Assembly: GCA_016490735.1 (NCBI GenBank)
Contig: JAEMWC010001380.1
Span: 1-64,000 of the forward strand
Direction of reading: 5' to 3'
DNA from: Pachyseris speciosa
Taxonomy: Eukaryota > Cnidaria > Anthozoa > Scleractinia > Pachyseridae
DNA length: 64,000 nucleotides
Positions within the stretch are counted from its first letter, which is position 1. Every line of letters begins with the position of its first letter. Positions 1-13,467 of the stretch are shown piece by piece. Below the pieces are notes generated by a model. The model did not search any database and was not told the DNA's origin. It worked only from the letters and a program-made list of their open reading frames with translations. The position numbers and the translations under genes are program-made.

Positions 1-2350
1 TTTTTTAGCTTATTTTTCGATGATTGCTCATCATTATCATCATAACTAACATTGACATTGAGACAGAAAAAACAATTCTTTTGAGGATACCCCTTTAGAC
101 CCTGGCACTAGCTTTTAACGGTTTATTGCCAATTTTTGTGGGAGAATTTATGCAAACGCCGCTCTATTTCGTATGGTTGATAGGGTTTACAGAAAAAAAG
201 CTTGAATAATCAATCGCGCACACGAACGCTATTTAGCTGGGAGGTAACTAACCGCGATGAGGAGCACTACGTTTCTCCGAATAACATATTTAAGGTACCC
301 ATCACGTTAGTATTTTTGAGGTACCTTTACTTGTCTTTGTTGATATTTTGGCCTGAATGGAAGGAGGAATGGAAGTTGGAATGGAGGAAGTTTAAAGGTG
401 GAGACTCGTACAGAGGGAAGGGGATGTGTTAATTTTGTACAGTTCTTTTCCTTGTTTTGTTTTCACGTGGAAAGAGCTTGTAATAAAATGAGTGTCTGAA
501 ATTCTTGTTTCAATAGTTTTATTTGTTGGTTCTTGCACTTTCTCTTGTTATAATAACTCTTAGCCTTTGTTTGCTTGGCCACCTGTAAACAAAGCAGATT
601 GAGAATCGTTATTTGCTACAAACATAGCATAAAATGTTTCTTGTGTGCATGTGTGTGTGCTTTTTTTGGGGGGGGGAGGGGATGAGTGTGCCGGGAGGGG
701 ATATGGGGATATCTCAGATGTTATCTTACTAGTATCAGTGTCCAAAATACTTTAGCAGCTGTGAAAAGGATGACCATAGTAATTGATTGCATGTGAGTGT
801 GTCTCTCTTGCACCTGGATTTTTTACATGATCTGTTGTGTTAATGAACGTCCTAGTTTGATTGTAACGTTGGGTTAAAAAGTGGAAATGTTATTTCCACT
901 TTTAATGTTGTCCCATCTAACAAATAAGAAAAATATACCAATCTTAGAGTGAACCAAGAAACAGGTGAATTTGGGATGTTAAAGAACCCACACACTGTTC
1001 GAAAAGAGTGTATGTGGTATATATCTGCCAGCATGTTGTCGGCATGGCTGTATTAGTTTGAAGGCTTCTGAGCGACTGAGACCACATTAAATATACAGCC
1101 AGAAGTCAGGCTATTTGCCAGTTGCTGGAACTTCCCTTCAATCCTTCCTTTAGTTAATATTCAAGCTGCCAAGGGAACCAGCGCAGGAAATCCCAAATTC
1201 TTTAAGGCCTGGCTACTTATTATGTGACATAAGTGACTGATAATATGAGTGACTATAGGATGTTAATCTTCAAATAAGAAACAGGTGAATTCCATTCAGT
1301 TAATAATGTATATTACAAGTTAATGAATAGTTTTCATTGTTTTATCTAGGTTTATAATAAGGCAAAGGGTGAAAAATTTGCATAATTTACATATTTTTAA
1401 TCTGCATGTTATGAAAATGTAAAATTTCTCACTGTAAAGGGTGAAACTCTAAATAGTATGTTTTCTGGGTCAAATAGTGCAATAGCTGTAAGAACTTGGC
1501 TGTCAGGAAATTTTTCTTGGCTCTTGAGGTGGATAACCATACCAGTGGCTTAACCATACCACTGACCGTATGATCATACAAAAAAAATTGAGCGAGAAAA
1601 AACACAGGGCACTCAGCATAACGAAAGGGCAGGCAAGAAAATGGCAGAGTGGGGTGCCCTTTCATTTCCGCCTAGCTAGAACTTTGTTATTATCCATATT
1701 ATCTTAACTCGGGCTTGGCTACAGGTTGCTTACTGTAATATGATTAGTTATGTATATCTTCATTTTGCTTACCAGCAAGTGAGTCAGGAAATGATTGTTT
1801 CTCTGATAACTGGAGTCCTGTAAGAAAAAAAGGGGAAAGGGAAGTATACGACCCAGATGAGGCCTAGCTGTGTACCAGCATGGAAAAATACACAGCTAGG
1901 CCTAACCTGGGCAGCATACCTCCCTCATCCTATTCTAATGAGCAAAAAAACATGAACCCACTCGATCCTTGTCGTTGCGATAGCACCCGGATGTTGAGTA
2001 TAAATCCAAACCACATTATTAAGTTAGAATAATTACTGTTAGTATTAATACTTGTCATTATTAGCTGTCAGTGATATATGTGGTGTCAAATTCACCTCAA
2101 CATCCTGTACTAATGCAAGTAATGCATTAAATCAACATTGATTTTTTTTTTCATTTTTCAATCAAGAATTTTTATTCATACAACGTTTTGGTCAATGAAT
2201 TTCCAATAGGTATTACATGTCAAAAGTCACTGTCTGGTCTATCAAACGTTTCTCTTAATAGTTGGTAACTTAAAAGTTGGTCTCTTTAAAGTTTGTTGCA
2301 CAAAAGTTGTTCACCGAATAGTCCTGTCTCTATGAGCAAACTGTTATGTT
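1..2350. other. No gene seen; AT-rich host DNA
   Basis: I find no coding stretch with recognisable protein character on either strand. Reading frames are short and of random composition. A poly-G run near 668-676 is the only low-complexity feature of note. Confidence 0.5.
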
Positions 2351-2979
2351 CTTAAGAGCCTGGAGGCAACGATCCTCGCTCATGAAGGGCGTGGACACAA
2401 TGGACCTGGCTCGATTAAGAATGCTGTCAACTAGGGTTACATTCTTAAGAGCCTGGAGGCAACGATCCTCGCTCATGAAGGGCGTGGACACAATGGACCT
2501 GGCTCGATTAAGAATGCTGTCAACTAGGGTTACATTCTTAAGAGCCTGGAGGCAACGATCCTCGCTCATGAAGGGCGTGGACACAATGGACCTGGCTCGA
2601 TTAAGAATGCTGTCAACTAGGGTTACATTCTTAAGAGCCTGGAGGCAAGGATCCTCACTCATGAAGGGCGTGGACACAATGACCTGGCTCAATTAAGAAT
2701 GCTGTCAACTAGGGTTACATTCTTAAGAGCCTGGAGGCAACGATCCTCACTCATGAAGAGCGTGGACACAATGGACCTGGCTCGATTAAGAATGCTGTCA
2801 ACTAGGGTTACATTCTTAAGAGCCTGGAGGCAACGATCCTCGCTCATTAAGAGCGTGGACACATAGGACCTGGCTCAATTAAGAATGCTGTCAACTAGGG
2901 TTACATTCTTAAGAGCCTGGAGGCAACGATCCTCGCTCATTAAGAGCGTGGACACATAGGACCTGGCTCAATTAAGAAT
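2351..2979. repeat. 93-bp tandem repeat, about 6.8 copies
   Basis: Copies begin at 2351, 2444, 2537, 2630, 2722, 2815 and 2908, each starting CTTAAGAGCCTGGAGGC. The first four are nearly identical. A one-base deletion near 2682 shortens the fourth to 92 bp, and the last two carry shared substitutions. Because 93 is divisible by 3, the array stays open on both strands (31-residue repeats). The two opposite open frames and the later frame loss argue that this is a minisatellite and not a gene. Confidence 0.93.
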
Positions 2980-5900
2980 TATGGTACAGTAAATAATGGC
3001 CCAGTCATACTTCAGGTAATCTTAAAGGGGTACTGTCATTGCAATTTGTCATAAAGTTTGTTCAAATTGTTAAGAAGTACATTTTCTATTACATTTTACA
3101 TGGGCTGTAACACAAAGAGTAGATTTAATATTTTTCTTAAAAGAAAAGGAAACTAGTATTATTTTATGGTGATTATCCAAGCCACAACGACAAAACTTGA
3201 AGAACTTAACCTTACTTTATTGACTGGAATTGCAATCCATTATTTCCCTGTCATCGATTGTCATTGCTGAGTATAATTCTGAGAGTACTGCTAATTATGC
3301 AATGTTTGTCATTGTGTTTGTTAGTTTTCAAGGGCAAGTTTTATTCTCTGTGGTGATATTAATATACCATGTGACCTCTTAAACAATGACTGATAATTGT
3401 TTAAGGTTAATTTCTATTTTTACGGTTATTATTATGTTTCCAGTGAACTTACACATCTTGCACCTTTTTTTCCTTTTATTTACTGGTGATTTTCTTAGAC
3501 AAGTAAAAATGAGTAAGGTTACATCGTTTATGGTTAAAAAGGCTACAGTTAAAGCTGTCAGTTTTTAAGTATGTTATCCTAAAATGATATTCCCCTTCTG
3601 TAGTTATTCTTGTTTCCATCCTGGACATTTCCATGAGCTTCTTGTTCTTGGTGGATGTCATTGTTGTAACCTCCAGCATTGTGGTTTGAAGATATTTACC
3701 AGTGATACTGTGAGGCAAATGTACTTACTATGCTTGACCTTCACTGTATGGTTATCTGGGCATTTAGCACTAGTGTTTAGACCTTTAAAACTTTACATTG
3801 CAATGGTTATGTTTATTCTTTATGTTTACTTTTCTACATTTTAGGTGTCACGGATGTGCTCTAGTAGTGCCCGTTCTCCCTGTAAAACTCACTTTTGAAT
3901 TTTTGCGAGAAGGAAATCTTAGTTTTGGCACAAAATTTAATGCTGGGCACACTAATTTTCAAAGCTTCAAAGTTTTGAGCTCCTTAAAATTTTTTTTTGA
4001 TGAAAGCCTTGGTCACATTTATTCATGTTATGTTGGGGATTGAAGCATTCTTTTTATAAATTGGTTAATTTTTTTAAATTCTAAGTTATGATATCAGACT
4101 ATTTCATCATTACAACCAGTCCTTGTAAAACAACCTAAAATGATACATTGCAAAAGTCTCTGGTGGCCACATCTACATCATAAAGTAACTTAAGAGACAT
4201 GTTGATTTTTCCATCTTCTAAATGTCACACTTGATCTTCACCAATTGAACATCTTGAGACTTTCTTCTCTCATCCCACTTCCTTTTTACCTCTTGGAAAA
4301 CTAAAATAAACTTCACAAACGGGTGGACATCCTTGAAAATCCTCCATTGTTAAGTTTTCTCCACGGCAAATTAATATGTTGAATGTAGACAGCCATTGAT
4401 ACTGTGAGTCAATCCCAGTCCTCCACTGTTAATTATTCACCACGGTAAATTGTCATACTGAATGTGGATAGCCATACCAAGATATATACCAGTGATAGTG
4501 TAGACAACCCCAGATGTACTTGACCTCCTACGCAGACGTTCTTTTGGCTCACGCAATCTTTCCTCCAGTACTGTGTGTTATTCAAAATTTCATGACAACT
4601 GAAAACTGGACTAACACGTTTACTACACTGCATGATCATCCAGACATTTAGTGCCAGTGTTTTAACCTTAAAATCTTTAAATTGCAATGGTTATCATGTA
4701 TGGGTATCTTTCTACATTTTAGGTATGTATAATCATGTTGCTTCATTGGGTGAAGCAGTTATTTTAAAAGCGAAAATTAGTACACTGTACATTGTAACTT
4801 ACAATATTGGGCTATCATAAAAAAACAATAGCAATACACTGCCAATGTCTCAGGTGGCCAAGTTTACAACAATAAAGGAATTCAGAGAGATGTTTCAAGT
4901 AATTTTATATGATATATGATGTGTTGCCTTCATCAAAAGTGACAACTGTGGTTATGTTTAGCACTGTGACCTTTTCCTTTTATTTTATTCCATACTTCAC
5001 CTAACTAAAGTATTTTATAAGGAATTCTATCCTTAGCAACCTTGGTAAGTTTGACCAGTCAGAAAATTCAAGTGTTCATTAATTGTTATACTTAATACAT
5101 TTTAGTATACCTTTGTGTTATACCTAGAACATGGCTGTAACATGAAAAATACTCCCCTTACCTTTCAACCAAGTAATAAGTGGATTTTCCCTCTACCTGA
5201 AAGAAAGAATGTATTTGATAGTTACATGTATGTATTCATGTACTGCACATATCACAGTCTCATGGCAGTGTACTATTCTTCTGTGGGGTGATCACAAGAC
5301 CACACGTGTAGTGCCAATGGCAGCTGCTATCAGTCCATAGAGATTGATCATGACACCGGGGACTGAATTCCCTAATCCTTTTTTAACACCGTGTGGGTTC
5401 TCCAGTGTCCCACAGATGAGTATGAGGTTGCATGGTCATGTACAAACTTTTGGCAGACCAAGAGAAATAAATGTTATTTTCTCACTTGCATGTTTGTTTG
5501 AGTCTGTTGCATTGTTGCATGACCAATAATTTTCCCATGGAGTCAGCTTAACAGTATATTTTTTCGTTTCACAAACAAGTTCACTTACTATATGAGAATA
5601 AATATATGAAAATCGTATATTTGAACCGCAGAATAAAGAATGAATTGCACAGTTATCGCAGAGGTCAGCAGTGTTTATAACTGCGATGATCATTAATTCA
5701 CACATTCAGTTTGCTTGCTGTTGTGCTGGACCATCAAAAGTATTTACCAATTTCGAAAGAAACTGTATTCTCAGCTTTTGCCCATGATTACAATTATTAA
5801 AACAAACACTGCCTAAGTTTTGGCTTCTTTTACATGTCATGGACTCCAGATATTCATTTACAGATAACTGTACATTCTGTAAGCCTAAAAAATGTAGACT

Positions 5901-7637
5901 TCTTAAGACAACGCGTTATGTGAGAAATGCTGCGCATGTCAATCCATGACAGTGTCCCCACTGACTCGCCCCCTAAGTCTGCGCGGCTACAGTACATTCG
6001 TACAAATACAACTTCAATCCTAACGAAACGATGTGAAGAATGTACAAGAGCATACAATATAGAAAGTAAAAGTTTCATAAACCAAAAAAAAAGGATGTGT
6101 CATCTGTATACGCGAAACTGCTATTTAAGCTTGCTTAAATCGTTTTTAGTCGGAATATTATATGAACTTAATTAACGCAAGATTCTGAAGTATGGACATG
6201 CATAGCCAAGACTAGTTTATGAGGTACACTAATTATATTCAATTGAACTATATAACAGACACAAATACGCTAACGGAACGTCTACTATCTGCAATTTCAA
6301 GCGCATGTTACTAAATGACCAGGGAGCCTGGATAAGCTGATTCGAGAGTGCTTCGACTTAGCTTAAAAGCCAGGGAATAAACATTGAAATATTTCATTAT
6401 TTACCAGCTGTAGCTAGCTTCATAGCCACGTGGCTCCAGCCTCGATACTTTGGAAATACTTTCTCTCTTGATAAGTTAAAATGATCATCGAAAATTTGCG
6501 TATATTTCAAGGTAAAACTCTCCTTCCATCCTACAGCATGTATTTTAACAGCGGCGTGGCGTGTAATTTGAGAGAGGGACGCTGTTTTGCGGTCATGCGC
6601 ATAGGCATACCTCCCAAATATGGCGGGAAAACAGTGGGTGATCGTCTCGTTTTAAGGTAATTCCCCCGAAAAGGATGTACTTCAGACTTGGCACAATTGA
6701 CAGTCATGCATAGGACATTAAAAAAATGCAATAAAAAGATGGGGTCACCGTGCTTGTTTTCGCCCTGCATACTCGTTGTTCTAAGTGTTTTTACGGAGTT
6801 GTGCGAGAAATGTTCGAAGCATGAAAAACTGAAGAAAGCTGTTATTACGTAGCAAAAACTATGAATAGTAGTGAAAACTAGAGCCTAATTGTTTTTCTGG
6901 GCTATAGTCTTTTAGTATTGTGATTTCAAATTGCCCGATCTTGCAAATATTGTGAGGAAATTGGACCACTTCGTCATCATCTCAAACTCCTTCCAGGCTC
7001 CAAACATAGAGTTTCACCCCATTTATATATAAATAATCCAACTTGTACTATTAACCTTTTTTTCTCCTTAAATATGTTTTTCGTGTGCCTATTACAAGTA
7101 CATTACACTTATAAAAAAAGGGGGGTCACCGTGCTCTTTCTTTACAACACGACGACAAAGGGAAAATTTCAACTGAAAAAAGCTCAATCTCAAGGCAAAT
7201 TCGCAATGTTTTTAGTGTACGCGCGCACGAGCGCGCCTCTTTTACTTTTTCCAAACACCCCGAAACAAAATTAAATAGCAGTAGATATCATTGAATTAGC
7301 CAAAATAATTTATGCTGGCGCGCGAAAATCCATTGAAAGCTCCCGTTCGGGACTATTGTGTGGGATACAGTAATTGTGTATTATCTCTATGATGCTGAAA
7401 TGTTGAAATTATTTTGTATGTCGTTGCCAGATTCGAGTGGATTTGAACTTCCAGGGTCTTGTGCACATTTGCCTGCGTAATCAGCGGCAGCCTCTACCCT
7501 CCTTTCCCCAAGGGGCTCATCTCTCTGACAATGCTACCCTCCAATCATGGACCATTCCGAGACAATTAGCTGTTCAGTGTATGACTGATCAAAAACGCCT
7601 CGTCATTGACAACACTGTTAAGTAGTCGTTACTAGGA
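2980..7637. other. No gene seen; old duplication and non-coding DNA
   Basis: No convincing coding region. The stretch holds a diverged direct duplication (listed separately). A short direct repeat, GGGGTCACCGTGCT, occurs near 6743 and again near 7124 after A-rich tracts, which suggests remains of a dispersed repeat. Reading frames here do not resemble any family I know. Confidence 0.5.
3640..4724. repeat. Diverged direct duplication
   Basis: The block at about 3,640-3,846 recurs in degraded form at about 4,480-4,724. Both contain CATTTAG(C/T)(A/G)C(T/C)AGTGTTT, then AAATTGCAATGGTTAT or a close variant, and both end CTACATTTTAGGT. A further pair of roughly 60-bp imperfect copies lies at 4,340-4,400 and 4,419-4,480 (TCCTCCA(T/C)TGTTAA followed by CCACGG(C/T)AAATT). 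This looks like an old segmental or element duplication, not coding DNA. Confidence 0.6.
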
Positions 7638-9854
7638 ATGGATCTGCAATATTTTATGGAGCTTAAGCGGGCTTCGACTGATAGACAAGTGCGCTGGTTG
7701 CAAGGACGCTCTCTTCTTGCGAATCCCCTTCATTGCGGCGGATGCAATTCGGACATGACTCTTGTTGCCAGGTCAGGCACCCACGTGGATGGCTATCAAT
7801 GGTATGAATCTTATTCTACTTTTATAAGTTTATAGTATCATCTTACTCAACAACGAGAACAAGCCAAAAAAAAAAAGAAGAAATTTAAGTATTCAAGTTG
7901 ACTCGAACTGATAGGTACTGCGATTGGAAAGCAACCTAGAAAGCGCGCTCTGGCGGCAACGTTAATTTAGAAATTTAGGACTGATCGCTAGCTTGTGTTT
8001 ATAAATTAAGTGTAATGACCACACTTCGCATAAATTAAGGACTGATCGCTAGCTTGTGTTTATAAATTAAGTGTAATGACCACACTTCGCATAAATTAAC
8101 AAAAAGTATCAACTTCAGGATACGCTCTCTTTTAATATATATATATATATATATACATCAACAAAACTCGGCGTAGCCATTCGGCAATCGAACATTATGG
8201 TAACTCACCCTGCCAGACGTCTTGTCAATCAAACACAATCGAACGTGCGAGAATCAGACGCTTCTTTGATCGAACATTATCGAACTCTTACCAGATAGAG
8301 CATTGTTCCGCGGTCTGTCATTCCAACCCGTTTCATTTGGTATGAAAACGTGTTTTGTGGTCAAATACATTGTAAGCTATGTGTAGGTTTCAATTTCAAC
8401 CACGTACACCCGGCTCACATAGTAATAGGAAAATTTCTCCGCTTTATAATTATGTTCTATTATTAATACTACAGTGGTTTTTTAAGCCAAACTAGTCGCC
8501 GCAAACTGAACTTGCATAATGACAAGTGTCCTCGTAAGTACACGCAAGTCGCAGACATTTCGTTGGTTAATAGGTTGCTATGACAATGAATGGACGTCAT
8601 TTGACTTGCGTTGACTTGGGTTGGGTGGCCAAACGGTGAAATACGTTCGTGGACTTGCGTAAAAATTTGATCTCGACCAAAGTGAGCGGGAGTCATCGCA
8701 AGTGCTGGCCAAACGGAGTCGCAAGTAGACCCAAGTTTTCAAATTGCGTCTACTCGCGAGTCCTTTTGGCCGGTGCTTGCAGTGTTTTACTACATTTTTT
8801 TCAGGAGATGTTCAGTATGCCAGAAAAAGAAGAGTCTGCGCACTAACAGCTTCTTTGAAAAGTTTCCAAAAATACCCCTTGGCGACTTAATACTGATGAT
8901 TTACTTCTGGACTCAAGATGAACCTCGCAGAAGGGCTGCAAGGATGTTATCGCTAAACGAAAACCTAGTTTGCAGGGTTTTTAGGAGCTTAGAGGACGTC
9001 TGCTCGACAGATATACAACGGAATCTTTTTATACCGTTTCCAGGGACAGCTGTAGTCAAATGTGACGAGAGCAAATTTAACCACAAGGCAAAGGTGAGAT
9101 AATTTCCTCTATAACAATAGGCGGTTCGCTTTGTTACCTAGCCAATGAGTGGTTGAATTTTAGGGTTCCGTTGTTTCAAAGACCGTTTGCTCTAGCCGAT
9201 AAGGCGGCAAAAGACAAGGAGATGAGACACCTACCGAGCCTATAAATTGGGTTTCGTAAAACCGTCGTCAACTGCATGTCGTTTTATTGGTGTTTAATTT
9301 TACTTCAACCAAAATTAAAAGGAACGTATTCCCGTTCCAAGGCAAACAGAGCTCTGTGCTAATTGAAATAAACTTAAATATTATTCCCATGATAGTACGG
9401 TAGAGGACGTCGAGCAGCCGAGGTGTGGGTCTTTGGTGTCTTGTCAACTATGACTCGACCAGCGAGAGGGTATTATCAAGTGGTGGAAAGGAGAGACAGA
9501 ACCACCCTTCTTCCAATATTAGCAAAATGTCTTCAGCCGGGAAGCGAAGTTTACACAGATGACTGGGGGGCTTATCAGGGCTTAGAACGGCATCTTCCCA
9601 ATCATGTTTCGCGTCATCGCGTCGTAGTTCACTCTGATAACTTCGTGGATCCTACTAACGGGGTTCACACTCAAGAGGCCGAGTCTGCATGGAACAACTT
9701 GAAACTCGGGGTCAAGAACCGTCGTGGAATAAGCACTGACGATTTGCAAGCATACTTGAACGACAGAATGTGGAGACAGTGGAGAGGAGGAGAAAGAGTT
9801 ATAACAAATTTTTTACCCGTGTTGGCCTCGCAATTTAATGATTATGTGATTTAA
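7638..9854 (+). CDS. Merlin/IS1595-like DDE transposase, three exons
   Basis: Three exons join in frame to about 303 residues: 7638-7801, 8805-9093 and 9396-9854. Each junction has a GT donor and an AG acceptor. Exon 1 supplies a CGGC zinc knuckle and exon 2 begins WRCSVC, completing a four-cysteine finger as in the IS1595/ISXO2 family. The catalytic core follows: DESKF at the end of exon 2, YTDDWGAY, and GVHTQEAESAWNNLK in exon 3, giving the expected D, D and terminal acidic positions. In this family the protein cuts and pastes a short TIR transposon. No frameshift or stop is visible. I did not find flanking TIRs, so it may be a full element with unseen ends or a retained, possibly domesticated, gene. 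Intron 1 holds a 61-bp duplication and an (AT)n run. Confidence 0.85.
7977..8098. repeat. 61-bp tandem duplication in intron 1
   Basis: Two essentially identical copies, 7977-8037 and 8038-8098, each starting AGGACTGATCGCTAGC. They lie inside the first intron of the Merlin-like transposase. An (AT)n run follows at about 8,135-8,155. Confidence 0.95.
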
Positions 9855-10074
9855 ATTTCCAAACCAAATTTCTCTTATTAAGCCTGCCTATGAGTCAATT
9901 CACGAGCCAAATTTGGGGAGTGGGTGTTTCATTTTCAAGCTTCAAGTCTCTGACTTTTGAGGGACAATTCCACTGAAATTTGACAGAGATTTTGGTGGAT
10001 GATGGAATTACACCATGATTGTCGTTTCACAGGTGGTGATATTTTATATTTTTTGTGCCGAGTTTTCTGATTGA
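9855..10074. other. Non-coding spacer after transposase
   Basis: AT-rich sequence between the transposase stop codon and the next inverted-repeat element. I see no gene and no clear matching TIR for the transposase. Confidence 0.5.
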
Positions 10075-10560
10075 GGGCCTCTTTATATGAGCCGGTTAGC
10101 GAGATCTCGTCTTACCACTAAATACTTTGTGACTAATTCCGATATATTCATATGAAAGGGCGGGCTGGCCAAGGTTGCTGAGATCTCTGGTTCTTAGAGA
10201 GAGATATCGGTAACCGGGTTGGAATTTGTGCCATATGGACAGTCTATCCCCGGTTACAGGAATAAAAATGATGCAATGCATTTTCGTCAATAGAACATTT
10301 TCACGACTTCTTTTTACTTCTATTTTAAATTGGGAATAATGCATTTTGACAGTTAAAACAAAGAAAAGGATTTTGATGTTTCTAGAACCGTTAAAAGCGA
10401 AAAATTAACCCCAGACTTGTTCGTTAGATTTCACGCCGGAGTGGTCACGTGACCACTTTTTATCTCGGTAACCAAGCTGTAATGTCCCATACGAAAAGAT
10501 GAAAAAATTCATCCCGCTAACCAAGCCAGTCCAGTTGTCGTGCTCATATGAAGAGGCCCT
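10075..10560. mobile_element. Short TIR element (MITE-like), 486 bp
   Basis: The ends are inverted copies: GGGCCTCTTTATATGAGC at 10075 and, read on the minus strand from 10560, GGGCCTCTTCATATGAGC, with one mismatch in 18. TGA flanks both sides, giving a candidate 3-bp target duplication. There is no coding capacity. A 3-bp duplication is compatible with PIF/Harbinger-type mobilisation, but family assignment is not possible from the ends alone. Confidence 0.7.
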
Positions 10561-10674
10561 GAGAAGAATGGTTTTATTACTACAACCTATTCTGTGATGT
10601 TGCAGAAGCAGATGTCTCATTTTCAAGACTCGTTGAAAATTATTGCCTTTAATAGGAGTAAAACCGCTATTTAA

Positions 10675-11328
10675 GGGGGGACTAACTTAAATACAGACTT
10701 AGCGTTGTTGCCAAGGGATTTTTGCGGACTGTATTTGTAAAACACAGTTTTTCGGTGTTTTTGCGACTGTATTGGTGAAACGTGCGAAGAGGTGAACATT
10801 GAAAATTAATAAATTGCTATTGTGCATGCGTAACTTGGCCCAGGCCCCAACCGCGCCTTAGAGAGAAAAATCCCTAAAACTTGGAGAAAATTATGTGAAG
10901 TTCCGATTTTTTTTGCCAATCGGAGATATTCCAGCCTTCTTTACAAGCCTACGTAATTGTTGTTAACGTACATGACTGCAATGATAATGACGAAATGGTA
11001 CGAATTTGCGTGCTTATGACGTCATAAATCTCAGAAAAATGCGAATTTCCAAAAATCGATACGTAGAGTTTTGCACCTTGGCGATTGTAAACCATTGGCA
11101 CCATTTTCGATATCCAGAAGTGTACGCCACTCGAGTTTTAGGCCTTTTTCTGTTCTGGTCACGTGACTTACCAAATATGGTTGTGACTCGAAAATCTTGT
11201 AAACCTTTTTGATTGTAAAAACATAGCCAGACAGCTTGTCTGTGCAAGTTAGGGTTTCCAAGATATGAGCGTTGAGAACTTTCCATAGCAACAATGTTAG
11301 CTCATTTTGTAGTTAAGTTAGTCCCCCC
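10675..11328. mobile_element. TTAA-flanked TIR element, 654 bp
   Basis: Inverted ends begin GGGGGGACTAACTTAA on each side. TTAA is duplicated at 10671-10674 and 11329-11332. TTAA target duplications are the hallmark of piggyBac-type transposition, so this is likely a non-autonomous piggyBac-like MITE. Frames inside (for example 11006-11212 +) show no transposase motifs. Confidence 0.8.
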
Positions 11329-13177
11329 TTAACTTAGACTTTGCAGCGTCTGAAATTCTTCGTGAAGTTTATTTTTGCAATTTTGCTCCTATCACAGTAT
11401 AGCATAGTACAGGCTATAGCTATAAGGCTACTTTGTTTGCTAATTGTCTATCAAGCGCTGTAATCATTACCTTCAGGCTTTCTAGTTCGTTATCTTCGCC
11501 TTGTTTGTCCTTGTTTGTTTATTAATCTCGGCGTCACTCCTGTGAAGTGTTGAATTAAGCGGACTCGTAATTCCAATAACGTCCAGATAATTCCCTTCTC
11601 TGGACACCACTGTTTCCAAACAGACAGCTAAAATACAGAGCTTTTCGCAGCCGTTTCTCCTTTTTAGAGCTGTTTTGCAGCTTCTCTGCTGTTATTGCGG
11701 TTACGAAGAAAGAAAACCTGCTCAGAAAGCCAGCCATTGTTTTCGCTCGCAGAGTCGCTTGCAGCTTTGCGCCATTCAAAGGTTGCGTTTGATTGGCTCA
11801 ATTTCAGTTCCTTTGTCAATGAACCAATCAGAATCGTCTGTTGTTTACCTCTTTTTTGCACTGAATTACCTTTTTTCTGCACTGAATTACCTTTTTTCTG
11901 CATCGTATTTCCTAAAAACTGCATTTCTCTTAGCCAATCAGAATCGAGAAATTTTTTCATGTATATTATTAAATTTGTTTCTGCACTTCGCGTGGTCTTC
12001 ACCCTGCGAGCTGTGGCCCTTCGATTTTCCTAGTCTGGATGGCCATCTCTTTTTTTTGGGTGGGGGGGGGGATTTTTTTAAATCGTGATTTAATGCCGTA
12101 CATTTTCTCATTTGGGTTACTTCACTTGTTTGAAAGTTATCAGAGATCGCATTAAGTGCCAGTATACGGATTTGTAGCGCAGAGTTAGTACCATAGACTG
12201 TTACCAAAAAAAAAAACTTAAGTACGATTTATATTAAATTGTAGTATAAGGAGTGCAGTGTTTTTCTTTTTTCCGAACACCATCGACCCCGGTCGAATTG
12301 CAATTTTTTAGCGGTGCATACTTAAGTAATAGCTGTACGTGTTTTCGTTTTCATTAACTAACTAATAATATTAGGCTGATTTACTTAAAGAATCAAGTCA
12401 TCGACTCATGTATGTATGACGCCTTTCAATGAGGGAATCGTTGTCATTTATAGCGTTGTTCTTTGGTCTGTCAATTCACTCAGGTCGGAGAAAGATAATA
12501 TTTCTTCGAATGTAACTAGGCCAAGTTATCGTATTAACTCAGTTGCCATTGAAACACCACCACTTGTTGCATTAGACTCTAACACCGCTTTGTTTAGAAA
12601 ACCAGTCTCGTTTCAATGTGGAAACAGACGTGCTACTTGATTTAGTAGAAGAAAATATAAAAAGAAAACATATTCTACCTAAATAGTTTCAATAGCCGAG
12701 ACGGAAAATAAGTGTTTTGTTGACAAAACGTACGCCACATCGCGGTCGTTGTTAATGTCTTTGTTGTTGTTTTCAGCATGTTTTGGAACTGTTTTCTCGC
12801 GTTAATATGACAGCAGCTTACTTTTTTGTCATGACGGTCCGGGAAATTAGTAAGACTAGGCAATAAAGATTCTCAATTTCTCTTCACTTTTGGCGGCATA
12901 AAAAAATACTTCGTTACAAAAACAATATGTTCAATTTGATCTGTTTGGTTGCTAGGATTTTGTATGCTGTAATTGAAGTAATTTTCAGACGACCAGTTTT
13001 AATATGATAATAATAATAATGATTTTATAATGGAAAAACACTTTATGAGAAGATGATCAACTCTTAACAAAATCTTACGCACTCTTAAATTTTATGTCCA
13101 CTTTCAGCAAAAATAAAATTTTCGTATTCAATTTCTTGCGTTAAAAGGCTTAAAAACATGCTTAACGTGAAGCTTCA

Positions 13178-13254
13178 ATAATAATAATAATTAATAATAA
13201 CAATGATGATGATGATGATGACGACGACGACAACCAAGATGATGATGATGATGG
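13178..13254. repeat. AAT/GAT/GAC trinucleotide microsatellite
   Basis: ATAATAATAATAATTAATAA grades into runs of GATGATGAT and GACGACGAC and back to GAT. It is not in a recognisable gene. Confidence 0.9.
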
Positions 13255-13379
13255 TAATTTCAATTTGGCGTAGAACAGCAGGAAATCAGGCAAACGGTGT
13301 TAACGTCAAATGGACAGAAGCTAGGAAAGGAAATGTGCGGTGACTAAAATATCCAGGGCCCGCGAAGCAAGTTTGCAAT

Positions 13380-13467
13380 CAGGGGGAGGGGGAGGGGGGA
13401 GGGGGGTTGCTCACTTCGAACGCGCTTTAGCGTGAGTCAACAAGGAGGGGGGGAGAGGGGGGGACCT
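13380..13467 (+). repeat. G-rich tracts with quadruplex potential
   Basis: Two clusters of G5-G7 runs separated by single A residues, at about 13,381-13,407 and 13,443-13,465. Each has at least four G-runs, meeting the simple pattern for a G-quadruplex. About 330 bp further on a C-rich tract (13,786-13,809) puts similar runs on the other strand. Confidence 0.6.

Noticed and set aside
2330..2696. Overlapping 120-aa and 116-aa repetitive frames on both strands
   Set aside because: Produced by a 93-bp tandem repeat divisible by three; frame is lost in later copies.
11006..11294. Overlapping 68-90-aa frames on both strands
   Set aside because: Inside the TTAA-flanked non-autonomous element; no transposase motifs.
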